Positions 16,211 to 25,129 of a stretch of 64,000 nucleotides of DNA are shown here, in pieces. How positions within the stretch are numbered: position 1 is the first letter of the stretch; the number at the start of each line of letters is the position of its first letter. The stretch is from JADJNY01 sp046349615 (GTDB lineage: Bacteria > Planctomycetota > UBA1135 > GCA-002686595). Below the pieces are notes generated by a model. The model ran no database searches. It saw only the letters and a list, made by a program, of their open reading frames with translations, and was not told the origin of the DNA. The translations under genes and the position numbers were made by a program. The stretch is taken from contig JAXMBZ010000001.1 in assembly GCA_046349615.1 (NCBI GenBank), forward strand, positions 696,325 through 760,324, given 5' to 3'.

Positions 16211-19087
16211 ATGCACACGAACCCGCTCAAGCAGCTCACCGGCCACGGACAGTCGATCTGGTTCGACTTCATCTCGCGCAAGCTCCTCGAGACCGGCGAG
16301 CTCGCCCGCATGGTCGACGCCGACGGCATCCGCGGCGTCACGTCGAACCCGTCGATCTTCGAGAAGGCGATCTCGGAGGGCGTCGAGTACAAGGCCGAGA
16401 TCGACCGCCTGCGCAAGGCGAAGAGCGGCATCACGACGTTCGAGCTCTACGAGGCGCTCGCGATCCGCGACATCCAGGCCGCGTGCGACGTGATGCGTCC
16501 GCTCTACGACGAGACGCGCGGACGCGACGGCTACGTGAGCCTCGAGGTGACGACGTACCGCGGCGACGACCGCGCGTCGATCCTCACGGAGGCGAAGCAC
16601 CTGTGGCAGGCCGTCGGCCGCAAGAACGTGATGATCAAGGTGCCGAGCACCGAGGAGGGCATCGCCGCGTTCGAGGAGCTCACCGCGAACGGCGTCAACG
16701 TCAACATGACGCTGCTCTTCGCCGTCGAGGCCTATTCGAAGGTCGCCGCGGCGTACGTGAACGGCCTCGAGCAGTACGCGAAGAAGGGCGGCGACGTGTC
16801 GCGCGTCGCGAGCGTCGCGAGCTTCTTCGTGTCGCGCATCGACACGACGATCGACAAGGTGCTCGAAGGCAAGCTCGCGGGCGCGAAGAGCGCGACCGAG
16901 CGTTTCGCGCTGCGCTCGTTGATGGGCAAGGCCGCGATCGCGAACGCGAAGCTCGCCTACGCCCACTACAAGACCGTGTTCACCGGCCCGCGCTGGGACG
17001 CGCTCGCCAAGAAGGGCGCGATGACGCAGCGCGTGCTCTGGGCGTCGACCGGCACGAAGAACAAGAACTACTCCGACGTGCTCTACATCGAGGAGCTCAT
17101 CGGGCCCGAGACCGTCAACACCGCGCCGCCCGCGACGATCGACGCGTTCCGCGACCACGGACGCTGCCGTTCGACGCTCGAGCTCGACCTCGACGGCGCG
17201 AAGGACGCGCTCAAGGCGCTCGCCGAGCAAGGCGTCTCGCTGCAGAGCGTGACCGACGCGCTGCTCGCGGACGGGTTGAAGCAGTTCAGCGAGGCCTTCA
17301 CGAAGATCCTCAAGGCGATCGAGGGCGCGAAGACGAGCTCGACGCCGCTCGCGCCGCTCGCGTGGACGCTCTCCGACGGCCTGAAGCAGTCGCTCGACGC
17401 GCACCTCTCCGACTGGACCTCGGGCAAGAAGACCGAGCGCCTCTGGAAGAAGGACGCGTCGCTCTGGACGAACGGCGACGAGGCGAAGTGGCTCGGTTGG
17501 CTCGATGCGCCGGAGCAGGCGAAGGCGTCGGTCCGCGAGCTCACGGCGTTCGCCGACGAGATCAAGAAGGAAGGCTTCACGCACGTCGCGCTGCTCGGCA
17601 TGGGCGGTTCGAGCTTGTGCCCCGAGGTGTTGAAGCTCACCTACGGCTCGAAGGCGGGCTTCCCGAAGCTCGAGGTGCTCGACTCGACCGACCCGCAGCA
17701 GATCGCGGCGCTCGAGAAGCGGTTGAACCTCGCGAAGACGCTCTTCGTCGTCGCGTCGAAGTCGGGGAGCACGCTCGAGCCGACGATCTTCGAGCAGTAC
17801 TTCTGGGACCGCGCGGTGAAGACGGTCGGCGCGACGAACGCGGGCCGGCACTTCGTCGCGATCACGGACCCGGGCTCGAAGCTCGAGGCGAGCGCGCGCT
17901 CGAGGGGCTTCCGCCGCATCTTCGCGGGCGTGCCGAGCATCGGCGGGCGCTTCTCCGCGCTCTCGAACTTCGGGATGGTGCCCGCGGCGCTGATCGGACT
18001 CGACCTCGAGCGCTTCACGGCGCGCGCGTGCGAGATGATGAACGCGTGCCGCGAGAACGACGCGGCGAAGAACCCGGGCGTCCTGCTCGGCGCGCTGCTC
18101 GGCGTGTGCGCGAAGAGCGGGCGCGACAAGCTCACGCTCGTCGTCAGCCCCGAGTTCGCGTCGATGGGCGCGTGGCTCGAGCAGCTCGTCGCGGAGTCGA
18201 CGGGCAAGCTCGGCAAGGGAATCGTCCCCGTCGACCTCGAACCGATCGGCGCGCCGTCCGCGTACGGCAACGACCGGCTCTTCGTCTACATCCGCCTCGC
18301 GAGCTCGCCGAACGGCTACCAGGACAGCGGCGTGAGCGCGCTCGAGAAGGCGGGGCACGCCGTCGTGCGCATCCAGGTGCCGGACGTGATGGACCTCGGC
18401 GCCGGGTTCTTCCGGTGGGAGTTCGCGACGGCGGTCGCGGGCGCCGTGCTCGGCATCCACACGTTCGACCAGCCCGACGTCGAGGCGAGCAAGATCGCGA
18501 CGAAGGCGCTGACGAGCGCGTACGAGGCGTCCGGCTCGCTGCCCGCGGAGAAGCCGTTCTTCGCGGAGGGCGGGCTCGAGCTCTACACCGACGCGCGCAA
18601 CGCTTCGACGCTGACCAAGTCCGCCGGATCGAACGCGACGCTCGCGAGCCTGCTGCGCGCGCTCGTCGAACAGACGAAGCCGGGCGACTACTTCGGCGTG
18701 CTCGCGTACGTCGACATGAACGCGAAGCACGTCGAGACGTTGAACAAGCTGCGCACCGAGGTGCGCGACACGCGTCGTATCGCGACCGTGCTCGGCTTCG
18801 GCCCGCGGTTCCTCCACTCGACGGGCCAGGCGTACAAGGGCGGCCCGAACACCGGCGTGTTCCTGCAGATCACCGCGAACGACGCGGCGGACCTGCCGGT
18901 GCCCGGCTCGAAGTACACCTTCGGCGTCGTGAAGAGCGCGCAGGCGCGCGGCGACTTCCAGGTGCTCTCGGAGCGCGGCCGGCGTTGCCTGCGCGTGCAC
19001 GTGACGGGCGACGTGGGCCAGGGCCTTGCGCACCTCGCGCAAGCGATGCACCAAGCCCTCGCGCAACCGGCGACGGCGGCGCGGTGA
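16211..19087 (+). CDS. Bifunctional transaldolase / glucose-6-phosphate isomerase
   Basis: The protein has 958 residues from two fused enzymes. Residues 1-370 are a transaldolase: WFDF with D19, VTSNPSIF at 43-50, and the Schiff-base lysine K143 in VMIKVPSTEEG. From about 385 on it is phosphoglucose isomerase: GMGGSSL near 463 and the phosphosugar-binding SKSGST near 516, then GRFSALSNFG. It joins the non-oxidative pentose-phosphate branch to glycolysis; the fusion is known from other bacteria. ATG 16211 gives the family's N-terminus. A diverged copy of its last 36 codons lies 610 bp downstream (19697-19804). Ancestrally it was probably continuous with gnd and zwf. Confidence 0.94.
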   Translation: MHTNPLKQLTGHGQSIWFDFISRKLLETGELARMVDADGIRGVTSNPSIFEKAISEGVEYKAEIDRLRKAKSGITTFELYEALAIRDIQAACDVMRPLYDETRGRDGYVSLEVTTYRGDDRASILTEAKHLWQAVGRKNVMIKVPSTEEGIAAFEELTANGVNVNMTLLFAVEAYSKVAAAYVNGLEQYAKKGGDVSRVASVASFFVSRIDTTIDKVLEGKLAGAKSATERFALRSLMGKAAIANAKLAYAHYKTVFTGPRWDALAKKGAMTQRVLWASTGTKNKNYSDVLYIEELIGPETVNTAPPATIDAFRDHGRCRSTLELDLDGAKDALKALAEQGVSLQSVTDALLADGLKQFSEAFTKILKAIEGAKTSSTPLAPLAWTLSDGLKQSLDAHLSDWTSGKKTERLWKKDASLWTNGDEAKWLGWLDAPEQAKASVRELTAFADEIKKEGFTHVALLGMGGSSLCPEVLKLTYGSKAGFPKLEVLDSTDPQQIAALEKRLNLAKTLFVVASKSGSTLEPTIFEQYFWDRAVKTVGATNAGRHFVAITDPGSKLEASARSRGFRRIFAGVPSIGGRFSALSNFGMVPAALIGLDLERFTARACEMMNACRENDAAKNPGVLLGALLGVCAKSGRDKLTLVVSPEFASMGAWLEQLVAESTGKLGKGIVPVDLEPIGAPSAYGNDRLFVYIRLASSPNGYQDSGVSALEKAGHAVVRIQVPDVMDLGAGFFRWEFATAVAGAVLGIHTFDQPDVEASKIATKALTSAYEASGSLPAEKPFFAEGGLELYTDARNASTLTKSAGSNATLASLLRALVEQTKPGDYFGVLAYVDMNAKHVETLNKLRTEVRDTRRIATVLGFGPRFLHSTGQAYKGGPNTGVFLQITANDAADLPVPGSKYTFGVVKSAQARGDFQVLSERGRRCLRVHVTGDVGQGLAHLAQAMHQALAQPATAAR

Positions 19088-19263
19088 CGCGGGCTCGTCG
19101 CCGCGCCACATGAACACGGTGCGAGTTCCATCCGGTACGACCGCACGGTCGGCGATCCGCGCGAAGGTGTGCTCGATGGGTTCGCGCCTCCGAGCGACCG
19201 CAGTCTCGTCGACTCATCGGTGACCGGATCGAGTTCGCAGCATGGGACGAAAGGAGACGTCGC

Positions 19264-19686
19264 GTGAACGACGCCGCATCGGGCTCCCCCGAGTTCATGA
19301 CCTTCGTGCTCGATGGCACCGATTGGAAGGTGATCATCGAGCGCACGCAGAAGGCGACCTACGCCTACCTCGTCGAGCGTCGCGAGATCCGGAGCGACGT
19401 GTGGCTGTACAACCACGCACATGCACCCTCGGTGGAGGAATGGAACGACAAGGACGCTGTGCCCTTCGCCAACGTCGTGGGCTTCGCATCAGAGGAGTCC
19501 TTCGCACCGATCCGCTCGGTGAGCGAAGTCGTCCTGAGTTGGGATTGCAGTGAGGGCGACCACGCGGACGTCCGGATCGAGATCCGTGGACGCCTGCACG
19601 CCCGTCTCTCCTCTCGAGTGCGCCCGGGCTGGTGTCGCCTCGCGATTCAGGACGGTCCCTGCGCGAAGCGACTGCTCGACGAGTAG
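19264..19686 (+). CDS. Small hypothetical protein, probably acquired
   Basis: The protein has 140 residues, GTG start at 19264, preceded by AAAGGAGA seven bases upstream. No signal peptide or membrane segment is present. It has several Trp residues (DWKVII, VWLYNH, VEEWND, VLSWDC) and alternating hydrophobic strands, suggesting a small alpha/beta fold. I recognise no family. Codon choice is atypical for the window, with GCA, TCA, TCT, AGT and CGA present, which suggests recent transfer. It lies between the true tal-pgi end and a decayed copy of that end, as cargo of an insertion would. A DUF4143 ATPase gene follows 261 bp on. Confidence 0.6.
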   Translation: MNDAASGSPEFMTFVLDGTDWKVIIERTQKATYAYLVERREIRSDVWLYNHAHAPSVEEWNDKDAVPFANVVGFASEESFAPIRSVSEVVLSWDCSEGDHADVRIEIRGRLHARLSSRVRPGWCRLAIQDGPCAKRLLDE

Positions 19687-19696
19687 CGAGCGGCGA

Positions 19697-19804
19697 CGGC
19701 GCTCTCTGCGCGTCCACGTGACGGGCGACGTGACGCAGGGCCTCACGAAGCTCGCGCAGGCGCTGCACTAGGCGCTCGCGCAACCGGCGACGGCAGCGCG
19801 GTGA
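19697..19804 (+). pseudogene. Decayed duplicate of the tal-pgi 3' end
   Basis: These 108 bases align without gaps to the last 36 codons of tal-pgi (18980-19087). I count 91 identical positions, about 84%. The frame is kept up to its matching TGA, but the CAA codon for Gln in the original is TAG here, and no other part of the gene is present. It is either a remnant of a larger duplication or the far boundary of an insertion into the 3' end of tal-pgi. Confidence 0.85.
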
Positions 19805-19907
19805 GGTCGGCGGTCGGCCGCCACCGCCGGCGCAAGGCCCCGCGGCGCGGGCACGGTCGGCCGACTGCACAGACCTAAATCCTTGATGGAGTTAGAGTAG
19901 AGATCGT

Positions 19908-19944
19908 CCGTGCAATTTGAACGCGCGAAGTTCAAATTGCACGG
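19908..19944. repeat. Perfect inverted repeat before DUF4143 gene copy 2
   Basis: Arms of 15 bp (CCGTGCAATTTGAAC at 19908-19922, its exact complement at 19930-19944) flank a 7-bp spacer. The right arm ends three bases before the GTG start at 19948, where no Shine-Dalgarno is seen. It stands in an AT-rich island. The pattern TGCAAnnnGA in the arm also occurs in the repeat before the other DUF4143 gene (12761-12809). Confidence 0.88.
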
Positions 19945-19947
19945 GTC

Positions 19948-21132
19948 GTGTCCAGCCTGGATCGAACCCTCGCCGAGACGGCCCGCCAGCGCGCGAGCCA
20001 GCTCCCCATCGTCACGGTGACGGGGCCGCGGCAGAGCGGGAAGACCACCTTCTGCAAGTCGATCTGGGCGGAGAAGCCCTACGTCCTGCTCGAGACGCCG
20101 CACGTCCTCGCCCAGGCCCTCGGCGATCCGCAGGCGTTCCTCGCGGGACTGCGGCGCGGCGCGATCCTCGACGAGATCCAGAATGCGCCCGTGCTCCTTT
20201 CCTACCTCCAGGGGATCACGGACGCCGACCCGACGCCGGGCACGTGGATCCTCACCGGCTCGCAGCACTTCGCCATCGTCGAAGGGATCAGCCAGTCGCT
20301 CGCGGGGCGTCCCGCGATGCTCGAGTTGCAACCGTTCTCGGTCGAGGAGCTGCGCGCAGCGTTCCCCGGGCGTGAGCTCGCCGAGCACGTGCTGAACGGC
20401 GGCTACCCGCGTGTATGGACCGGGGGCGTGGACCGTTCCTCGTGGCTCGCCGACTACGTGATGAACTACATCGAGCGCGACCTGCGGCGCATCGTCGAGA
20501 TCGGCGACCTCATCACGTTCCAGACGTTCCTGAAGCTCTGCGCCGGCCGCACGGGGCAGGTGCTCAACGTCGCGAGCCTGGGGGAGGACGCCGGCGTGAC
20601 GCACACGACCGCCCGTCGGTGGCTCTCCGCGCTCGAGGCGAGCTACATCGTGCACCGGCTCCCGCCGCTGCATCGCAACGTCAGCAAGCGCCTCGTGAAA
20701 GCGCCCAAACTCCACTTCCTCGACACGGGGCTCGCTTGCCACCTGCTCGGCATCCGCGACGCGAACGACCTCGCGTTCCATCCGCTGCGCGGCGCGCTCT
20801 TCGAAAGCTGGGTCGTCTCCGAAGTGCGCAAGGCGCGCATCCACCGCGGACTGCAGCCCGACCTCGCGTACTACCGCGAGGGGAAAGGAAGCGAAGTCGA
20901 CCTCGTCGTCGAGCGCGGGCTCGACCCGATCGTAGTCGAGATCAAGTCGAGCGTGACGCCGCCGCTCGATGCGGCGCGTGCCTTGCAGCCCGCCGTCGAG
21001 ACGCTGGAGAAGGCGAGCATCGCTTCGCGCTCGGTCACGAAGCGGGTTGTCTACGCAGGCGGCGAGCGCTTCACGGTCCACGGGACCGAGTTCGTGCCGT
21101 GGAACGAGCTCGATCTCGTCCCGTGGGCCTGA
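19948..21132 (+). CDS. AAA ATPase with C-terminal DUF4143 nuclease-like domain (copy 2)
   Basis: The protein has 394 residues. Walker A is GPRQSGKTT with K32; Walker B is GAILDEIQNAP with D75/E76. ILTGSQHF near 107 looks like the sensor segment. A winged-helix region (DAGVTHTTARRWLSALEASYIV) leads to the DUF4143 end, with GSEVDLVVERGLDPIVVEIKSS giving the D...ExK pattern. The family's biological role is unsettled. The start is GTG 19948, immediately after a long inverted repeat and without an SD. Compared with copy 1 the sequence is clearly diverged (different Walker surroundings, and YVMNYIERDLRRI in the middle), so the two were probably acquired separately rather than duplicated here. It lies between tal-pgi and gnd in the same direction. 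Confidence 0.9.
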   Translation: MSSLDRTLAETARQRASQLPIVTVTGPRQSGKTTFCKSIWAEKPYVLLETPHVLAQALGDPQAFLAGLRRGAILDEIQNAPVLLSYLQGITDADPTPGTWILTGSQHFAIVEGISQSLAGRPAMLELQPFSVEELRAAFPGRELAEHVLNGGYPRVWTGGVDRSSWLADYVMNYIERDLRRIVEIGDLITFQTFLKLCAGRTGQVLNVASLGEDAGVTHTTARRWLSALEASYIVHRLPPLHRNVSKRLVKAPKLHFLDTGLACHLLGIRDANDLAFHPLRGALFESWVVSEVRKARIHRGLQPDLAYYREGKGSEVDLVVERGLDPIVVEIKSSVTPPLDAARALQPAVETLEKASIASRSVTKRVVYAGGERFTVHGTEFVPWNELDLVPWA

Positions 21133-21410
21133 TTCCTCTTCCACGGCTCGAATCGATCGCGAGGTCCGGATTCGATGCACCTCCCGAGCTTCCCGCGCGT
21201 GGCACCGCTTCGAGCGTGGGGGACGGCCGGGAGCCTGCTCGACGGAGCGCGGGCTCGCGCTCCACCCGCGGAACTCCGATGCACGAAGCGACGCTTCGTC
21301 GGCGGCTTCGGCCGTCGCGTGGCCGCACGGACTCACGCGGGCTACCCTGGCCCCATCGGACGTAACGATCCGACGATCGAGCGCATCGAAGCAGCACGGA
21401 GAAGAACCAG

Positions 21411-22388
21411 ATGGAACTCGGCATGTACGGCTTGGGCCGCATGGGCGGCAACATGGCTCGGCGCCTCGTGCGCGGCGGGCATTCGGTCGTCGTCTTCAAC
21501 CGCGACCTCTCGAAGGTCGACGAGCTGACGAAGGTCGGCGCGCGCGGCGCGAAGTCGCTGAAGGAGCTCGTCTCGGCGCTGAAGAAGCCGCGCCACGTCT
21601 GGGTCATGCTCCCCGCGGGCGACGTCACCGAGAAGGCGATCGAGGAGCTCGCGTCGCTGCTCGAGCCCGGCGACTGCGTGATCGACGGCGGCAACACGAT
21701 GTTCAAGGACGACGTGCGCCGCTCGCACGTCCTCGAGAAGAAGGGCATCCACTACGTCGACGTCGGAACGTCCGGCGGCGTGTGGGGGCTCGAGCGCGGC
21801 TACTGCTTGATGATCGGCGGCAAGAACGAGCCCGTGAAGCGCCTCGACTCCGTCTTCGCGACGCTCGCGCCCGGCATGGGCGACGTCGAGCCGACGGAGG
21901 GTCGCAAGGGCGGCAGCGCGGAGCAGGGCTACCTGCACTGCGGTCCCGTCGGCGCGGGTCACTTCGTCAAGATGATCCACAACGGCATCGAGTACGGGCT
22001 GATGCAGGCGTACGCGGAGGGGCTCGACATCCTGAAGAACGCGAACTCGCCGAGTCTGCCCGCGGACCAGCGTTACGACATGAAGCTCGAGGACATCACC
22101 GAGCTCTGGCGGCGCGGCAGCGTCGTCGGCTCGTGGCTGCTCGACCTCACCGCGCGCTCGCTGACGCAGGATCCGACGCTGTCGAAGTTCGAAGGCGTCG
22201 TGCAGGACTCCGGCGAAGGTCGTTGGACGATCCAAGCCGCGATCGACGAAGCGGTGCCCTGCGACGTGCTCGCGGCGGCGCTCTTCGTGCGCTTCCGTTC
22301 GCGCCAGCAGCACACGTTCGCCGAGAAGGCGCTCTCCGCGATGCGCCACCAGTTCGGCGGCCACGTCGAGCCGGCGAAGGCGAAGTAG
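21411..22388 (+). CDS. gnd: 6-phosphogluconate dehydrogenase, decarboxylating (short form)
   Basis: The protein has 325 residues, the length of the short GndA/YqeC-type enzymes rather than the 470-residue form. The Rossmann motif GLGRMGGN is at 7-14 with FNRD at 29-32. The substrate loop DVGTSGG is near 116-122, and HFVKMIHNGIEYG carries catalytic K186 and N190. It oxidises 6-phosphogluconate to ribulose-5-phosphate and CO2. An SD-like GGAG lies ahead of ATG 21411. zwf starts 146 bp downstream and pgl follows it, so the three oxidative pentose-phosphate enzymes are consecutive, probably in one transcript. Short-form enzymes vary in NAD/NADP preference; the R at position 31 hints at NADP. Confidence 0.94.
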   Translation: MELGMYGLGRMGGNMARRLVRGGHSVVVFNRDLSKVDELTKVGARGAKSLKELVSALKKPRHVWVMLPAGDVTEKAIEELASLLEPGDCVIDGGNTMFKDDVRRSHVLEKKGIHYVDVGTSGGVWGLERGYCLMIGGKNEPVKRLDSVFATLAPGMGDVEPTEGRKGGSAEQGYLHCGPVGAGHFVKMIHNGIEYGLMQAYAEGLDILKNANSPSLPADQRYDMKLEDITELWRRGSVVGSWLLDLTARSLTQDPTLSKFEGVVQDSGEGRWTIQAAIDEAVPCDVLAAALFVRFRSRQQHTFAEKALSAMRHQFGGHVEPAKAK

Positions 22389-22534
22389 CGCGACTCCGCG
22401 GCGCGCGCGCTGCGCTCGGATCCGCGCGCGGGCGCTTCGCCGCCGCGTGTCGAGCGCGCGAGCGCGCCGGCCCCGAAGCGTTCGACCGCGAGGCCGCGAG
22501 GCCGCGAACCGAGATCCCGACCCACCGAATTCCC

Positions 22535-24115
22535 ATGAACCCGACCTCCACCCGCGACGTCATGGAACAACTGCAGAGCGTCACCTCCGACCTCGCCGGC
22601 CTCGTGAATCCGTTCGCGGCGCCCGTCGGGCCCGCGGCGATCGTGATCTTCGGCGCGGCGGGCGACCTCACGAAGCGCAAGCTCATCCCGTCGCTCTACA
22701 ACCTCGCCGCCGCGAACCTGCTCAGCGACAAGCTCGCGATCGTCGGCGTCGCGCGCGCCGACATGGACCGCGACGCGTACCGTGCGAAGGTCGAGGAGGA
22801 CATGCGCCTCTACGCGACGAACGGCGCGGTCGATCCGAAGGTCGTCGAGTTCCTCTCGAAGCGCACGTACTACCTCTCGGGCAACTTCGAGAACCCCGAC
22901 ACCTACGCGCGGCTCACGACGCTGCTCCAGACCGTCGAGCGCGAGCAGGGGACGCGCGGCAACGCGCTCTTCTACCTCTCGACGGCGCCGAACTACTTCT
23001 CCGTGATCGCGGACCAACTCGCCGCAGCCCAATTGACGCGCGGCACCGACGGCGCGTGGCGGCGCGTGATCGTCGAGAAGCCGTTCGGGACCGACCTCGA
23101 GAGCGCGCGCATGCTCAACCGAGATCTGCGCCGCACGCTGCGCGAGGACCAGATCTACCGCATCGATCACTACCTCGGCAAAGAGACCGTGCAGAACATC
23201 ATGGTCTTCCGATTCGGCAACGGGATGTTCGAGCCGATCTGGAACCGCCAGTACATCGACAACGTGCAGATCACCGTCGCCGAATCGCTCGGCGTCGAGA
23301 GCCGCGGCGGGTACTACGACGGCTCGGGCGCGCTGCGCGACATGGTCCCGAACCACCTGCTCCAACTCCTGACGCTCGTCGCGATGGAGCCGCCGACGTC
23401 GTTCGAGGCCGAGGCCGTGCGCGAGGAGAAGGCGAAGGTCCTGCGCGCGATCCCGCCGATGACGCCGGAGCGCGTGCTCACGCACGCCGTGCGCGGCCAA
23501 TACGGCGACGGGATCCTCGGCGGGAAGCCGGTGGTCGGCTACCGCGCCGAGGAGAAGGTCCCGCGCGGCTCCGGCACCGAAACGTATGCGGCGCTCGAGC
23601 TCTCCGTCGACAACTGGCGCTGGGCCGGCGTGCCGTTCTATCTGCGCACGGGCAAGCGGATGGCGAAGCGCGTCAGCGAGATCGCGATCCAGTTCCGCCG
23701 TCCTCCGCAGCTCCTGTTCCAGAACACGTCGGTCGACCACCTCTCGCGCAACGTGCTCTTGATCCGCGTGCAACCCGACGAGGGCATCTCGCTGCGCTTC
23801 GGCGCGAAGATCCCCGGGCCGACGGTGCGGATGGGCAACGTCGCGATGGAGTTCGAATACAAGGATGCGTTCGGCAGCACCGTGACCACGGGGTACGAGA
23901 CGCTGATCTACGACTGCATCAAGGGCGACGCGACGCTCTACCAGCGGGCGGACATGGTCGAGATGGGCTGGGGGATCGTGAACCCGGTGCTCGAAGTGTG
24001 GCGCGCGCTCCCGCCGCGCACGTTCCCGAATTACGCAGCGGGCACGTGGGGGCCGGAGGACGCGGACGAGCTCCTGAAGCGCAGCGGCCGCCAGTGGCGG
24101 CGCGTCGAGGATTGA
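22535..24115 (+). CDS. zwf: Glucose-6-phosphate 1-dehydrogenase
   Basis: The protein has 526 residues. The nucleotide-binding motif FGAAGDLTKRKLIP is near 39-52, EKPFG is at 181-185, and the active-site signature RIDHYLGKE is at 209-217. It oxidises glucose-6-phosphate to 6-phosphogluconolactone, making NADPH, the committed step of the oxidative pentose-phosphate pathway. ATG 22535 is used; ATG 22562 (MEQLQSV) is an alternative that leaves the catalytic domain intact. It lies between gnd and pgl, 146 and 40 bp from each, in the same direction. SthA, encoded at 4200-5615, could rebalance the NADPH. Confidence 0.96.
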   Translation: MNPTSTRDVMEQLQSVTSDLAGLVNPFAAPVGPAAIVIFGAAGDLTKRKLIPSLYNLAAANLLSDKLAIVGVARADMDRDAYRAKVEEDMRLYATNGAVDPKVVEFLSKRTYYLSGNFENPDTYARLTTLLQTVEREQGTRGNALFYLSTAPNYFSVIADQLAAAQLTRGTDGAWRRVIVEKPFGTDLESARMLNRDLRRTLREDQIYRIDHYLGKETVQNIMVFRFGNGMFEPIWNRQYIDNVQITVAESLGVESRGGYYDGSGALRDMVPNHLLQLLTLVAMEPPTSFEAEAVREEKAKVLRAIPPMTPERVLTHAVRGQYGDGILGGKPVVGYRAEEKVPRGSGTETYAALELSVDNWRWAGVPFYLRTGKRMAKRVSEIAIQFRRPPQLLFQNTSVDHLSRNVLLIRVQPDEGISLRFGAKIPGPTVRMGNVAMEFEYKDAFGSTVTTGYETLIYDCIKGDATLYQRADMVEMGWGIVNPVLEVWRALPPRTFPNYAAGTWGPEDADELLKRSGRQWRRVED

Positions 24116-24155
24116 GCGCGGTCGAGCGTCGACAGACGCGGCGCGTGAAGGCACG

Positions 24156-24932
24156 ATGCCCGGCTCCATGAAGACCCCCGATACTCGGGCCGGCGGCGCG
24201 CGCGGCACCGTCCGCGTGCTCGACGACCTCGACGCGGTCACGGCCGCGGGGCGGGAGCGTTTCCTGGCCGCCGCCGCGCGCGCGATCCGCGACCACGGCG
24301 TGTTCCGCGTCGCGCTCGCGGGCGGCTCGACGCCGAAGAAGCTCTACTCCGAGCTCGTCGGCGCGCCGATCGACTGGTCCAAGGTGCTCGTGTTCTTCGG
24401 CGACGAGCGCTGCGTGCCGCCTGCGCACGCGGACAGCAACTACCGCATGGCGCGCGAGGCCTTCCTCTCGAAGGTCGTGATCCCCGGCACGAACGTGCAC
24501 CGGATCTACGCGGAGAGCGGCAACGTGCACGCGGCCGCGGCGGAGTACGAGGACGAGCTCGAGCGCGTGTGGGGCCTGATCCACCACGAAATGCCGCGCT
24601 TCGACCTCGTCCTGCTCGGCCTGGGACCCGACGGCCACACGGCGTCGCTCTTCCCGGGCACGCAGGCGCTGACGGAGACGAAGAAGCGCGTCGTCGCGAA
24701 CTTCGTCGACAAGCTCGGTCTCTGGCGCGTCACGTTCACGGCACCCGTGATCAACGCGGCGCGCGAGGTCGTGTTCCTCGTCTCCGGGGCGGACAAGGCG
24801 ACGGCGTTGAGCGAAGTGCTCGAAGGGCCGCGCGATCCGGCGCGGTTGCCCGCGCAGCTCGTGCAGCCCGAGGACGGCGAGCTCGTCTGGCTCGTCGATC
24901 GCGCCGCGGCGGCGAAGCTCGCCGTGCGCTGA
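24156..24932 (+). CDS. pgl: 6-phosphogluconolactonase
   Basis: The protein has 258 residues of the Pgl/NagB-like fold. Signature segments are VALAGGSTPKKLYSEL near 50, VFFGDERCVPPAHADSNYRMA near 76-96, and the catalytic-region motif LLGLGPDGHTASLFPG near 150. It hydrolyses 6-phosphogluconolactone to 6-phosphogluconate, the step between Zwf and Gnd. It starts 40 bp after the zwf stop, so it is co-transcribed. ATG 24168 (MKTPDT) is an in-frame alternative four codons later. Roughly 200 bp without a gene then separate it from the sensor kinase. Confidence 0.94.
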   Translation: MPGSMKTPDTRAGGARGTVRVLDDLDAVTAAGRERFLAAAARAIRDHGVFRVALAGGSTPKKLYSELVGAPIDWSKVLVFFGDERCVPPAHADSNYRMAREAFLSKVVIPGTNVHRIYAESGNVHAAAAEYEDELERVWGLIHHEMPRFDLVLLGLGPDGHTASLFPGTQALTETKKRVVANFVDKLGLWRVTFTAPVINAAREVVFLVSGADKATALSEVLEGPRDPARLPAQLVQPEDGELVWLVDRAAAAKLAVR

Positions 24933-25129
24933 CGCGCGACGACCGCTCCCTCCACGAGGTGCGGAGCGCTCTCGACGAGCTCGGACTGCGGCTCGACGAG
25001 GGAAAGGACCTGCGCCTCCGGAGCGAGAGCGCCGAGGCGGACGCGGCCTTCGTTCAGTCCTCGAGAGGGCATGTCCGATAAGCGCGCGAAGGCCGGCCGC
25101 GCGCCGCCGTCGCAGCGCTCCCCTGCGTC

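Noticed and set aside
19697..19804. A complete second phosphoglucose isomerase gene
   Set aside because: Only the last 36 codons are present, with an internal stop; nothing upstream matches the rest of the gene.
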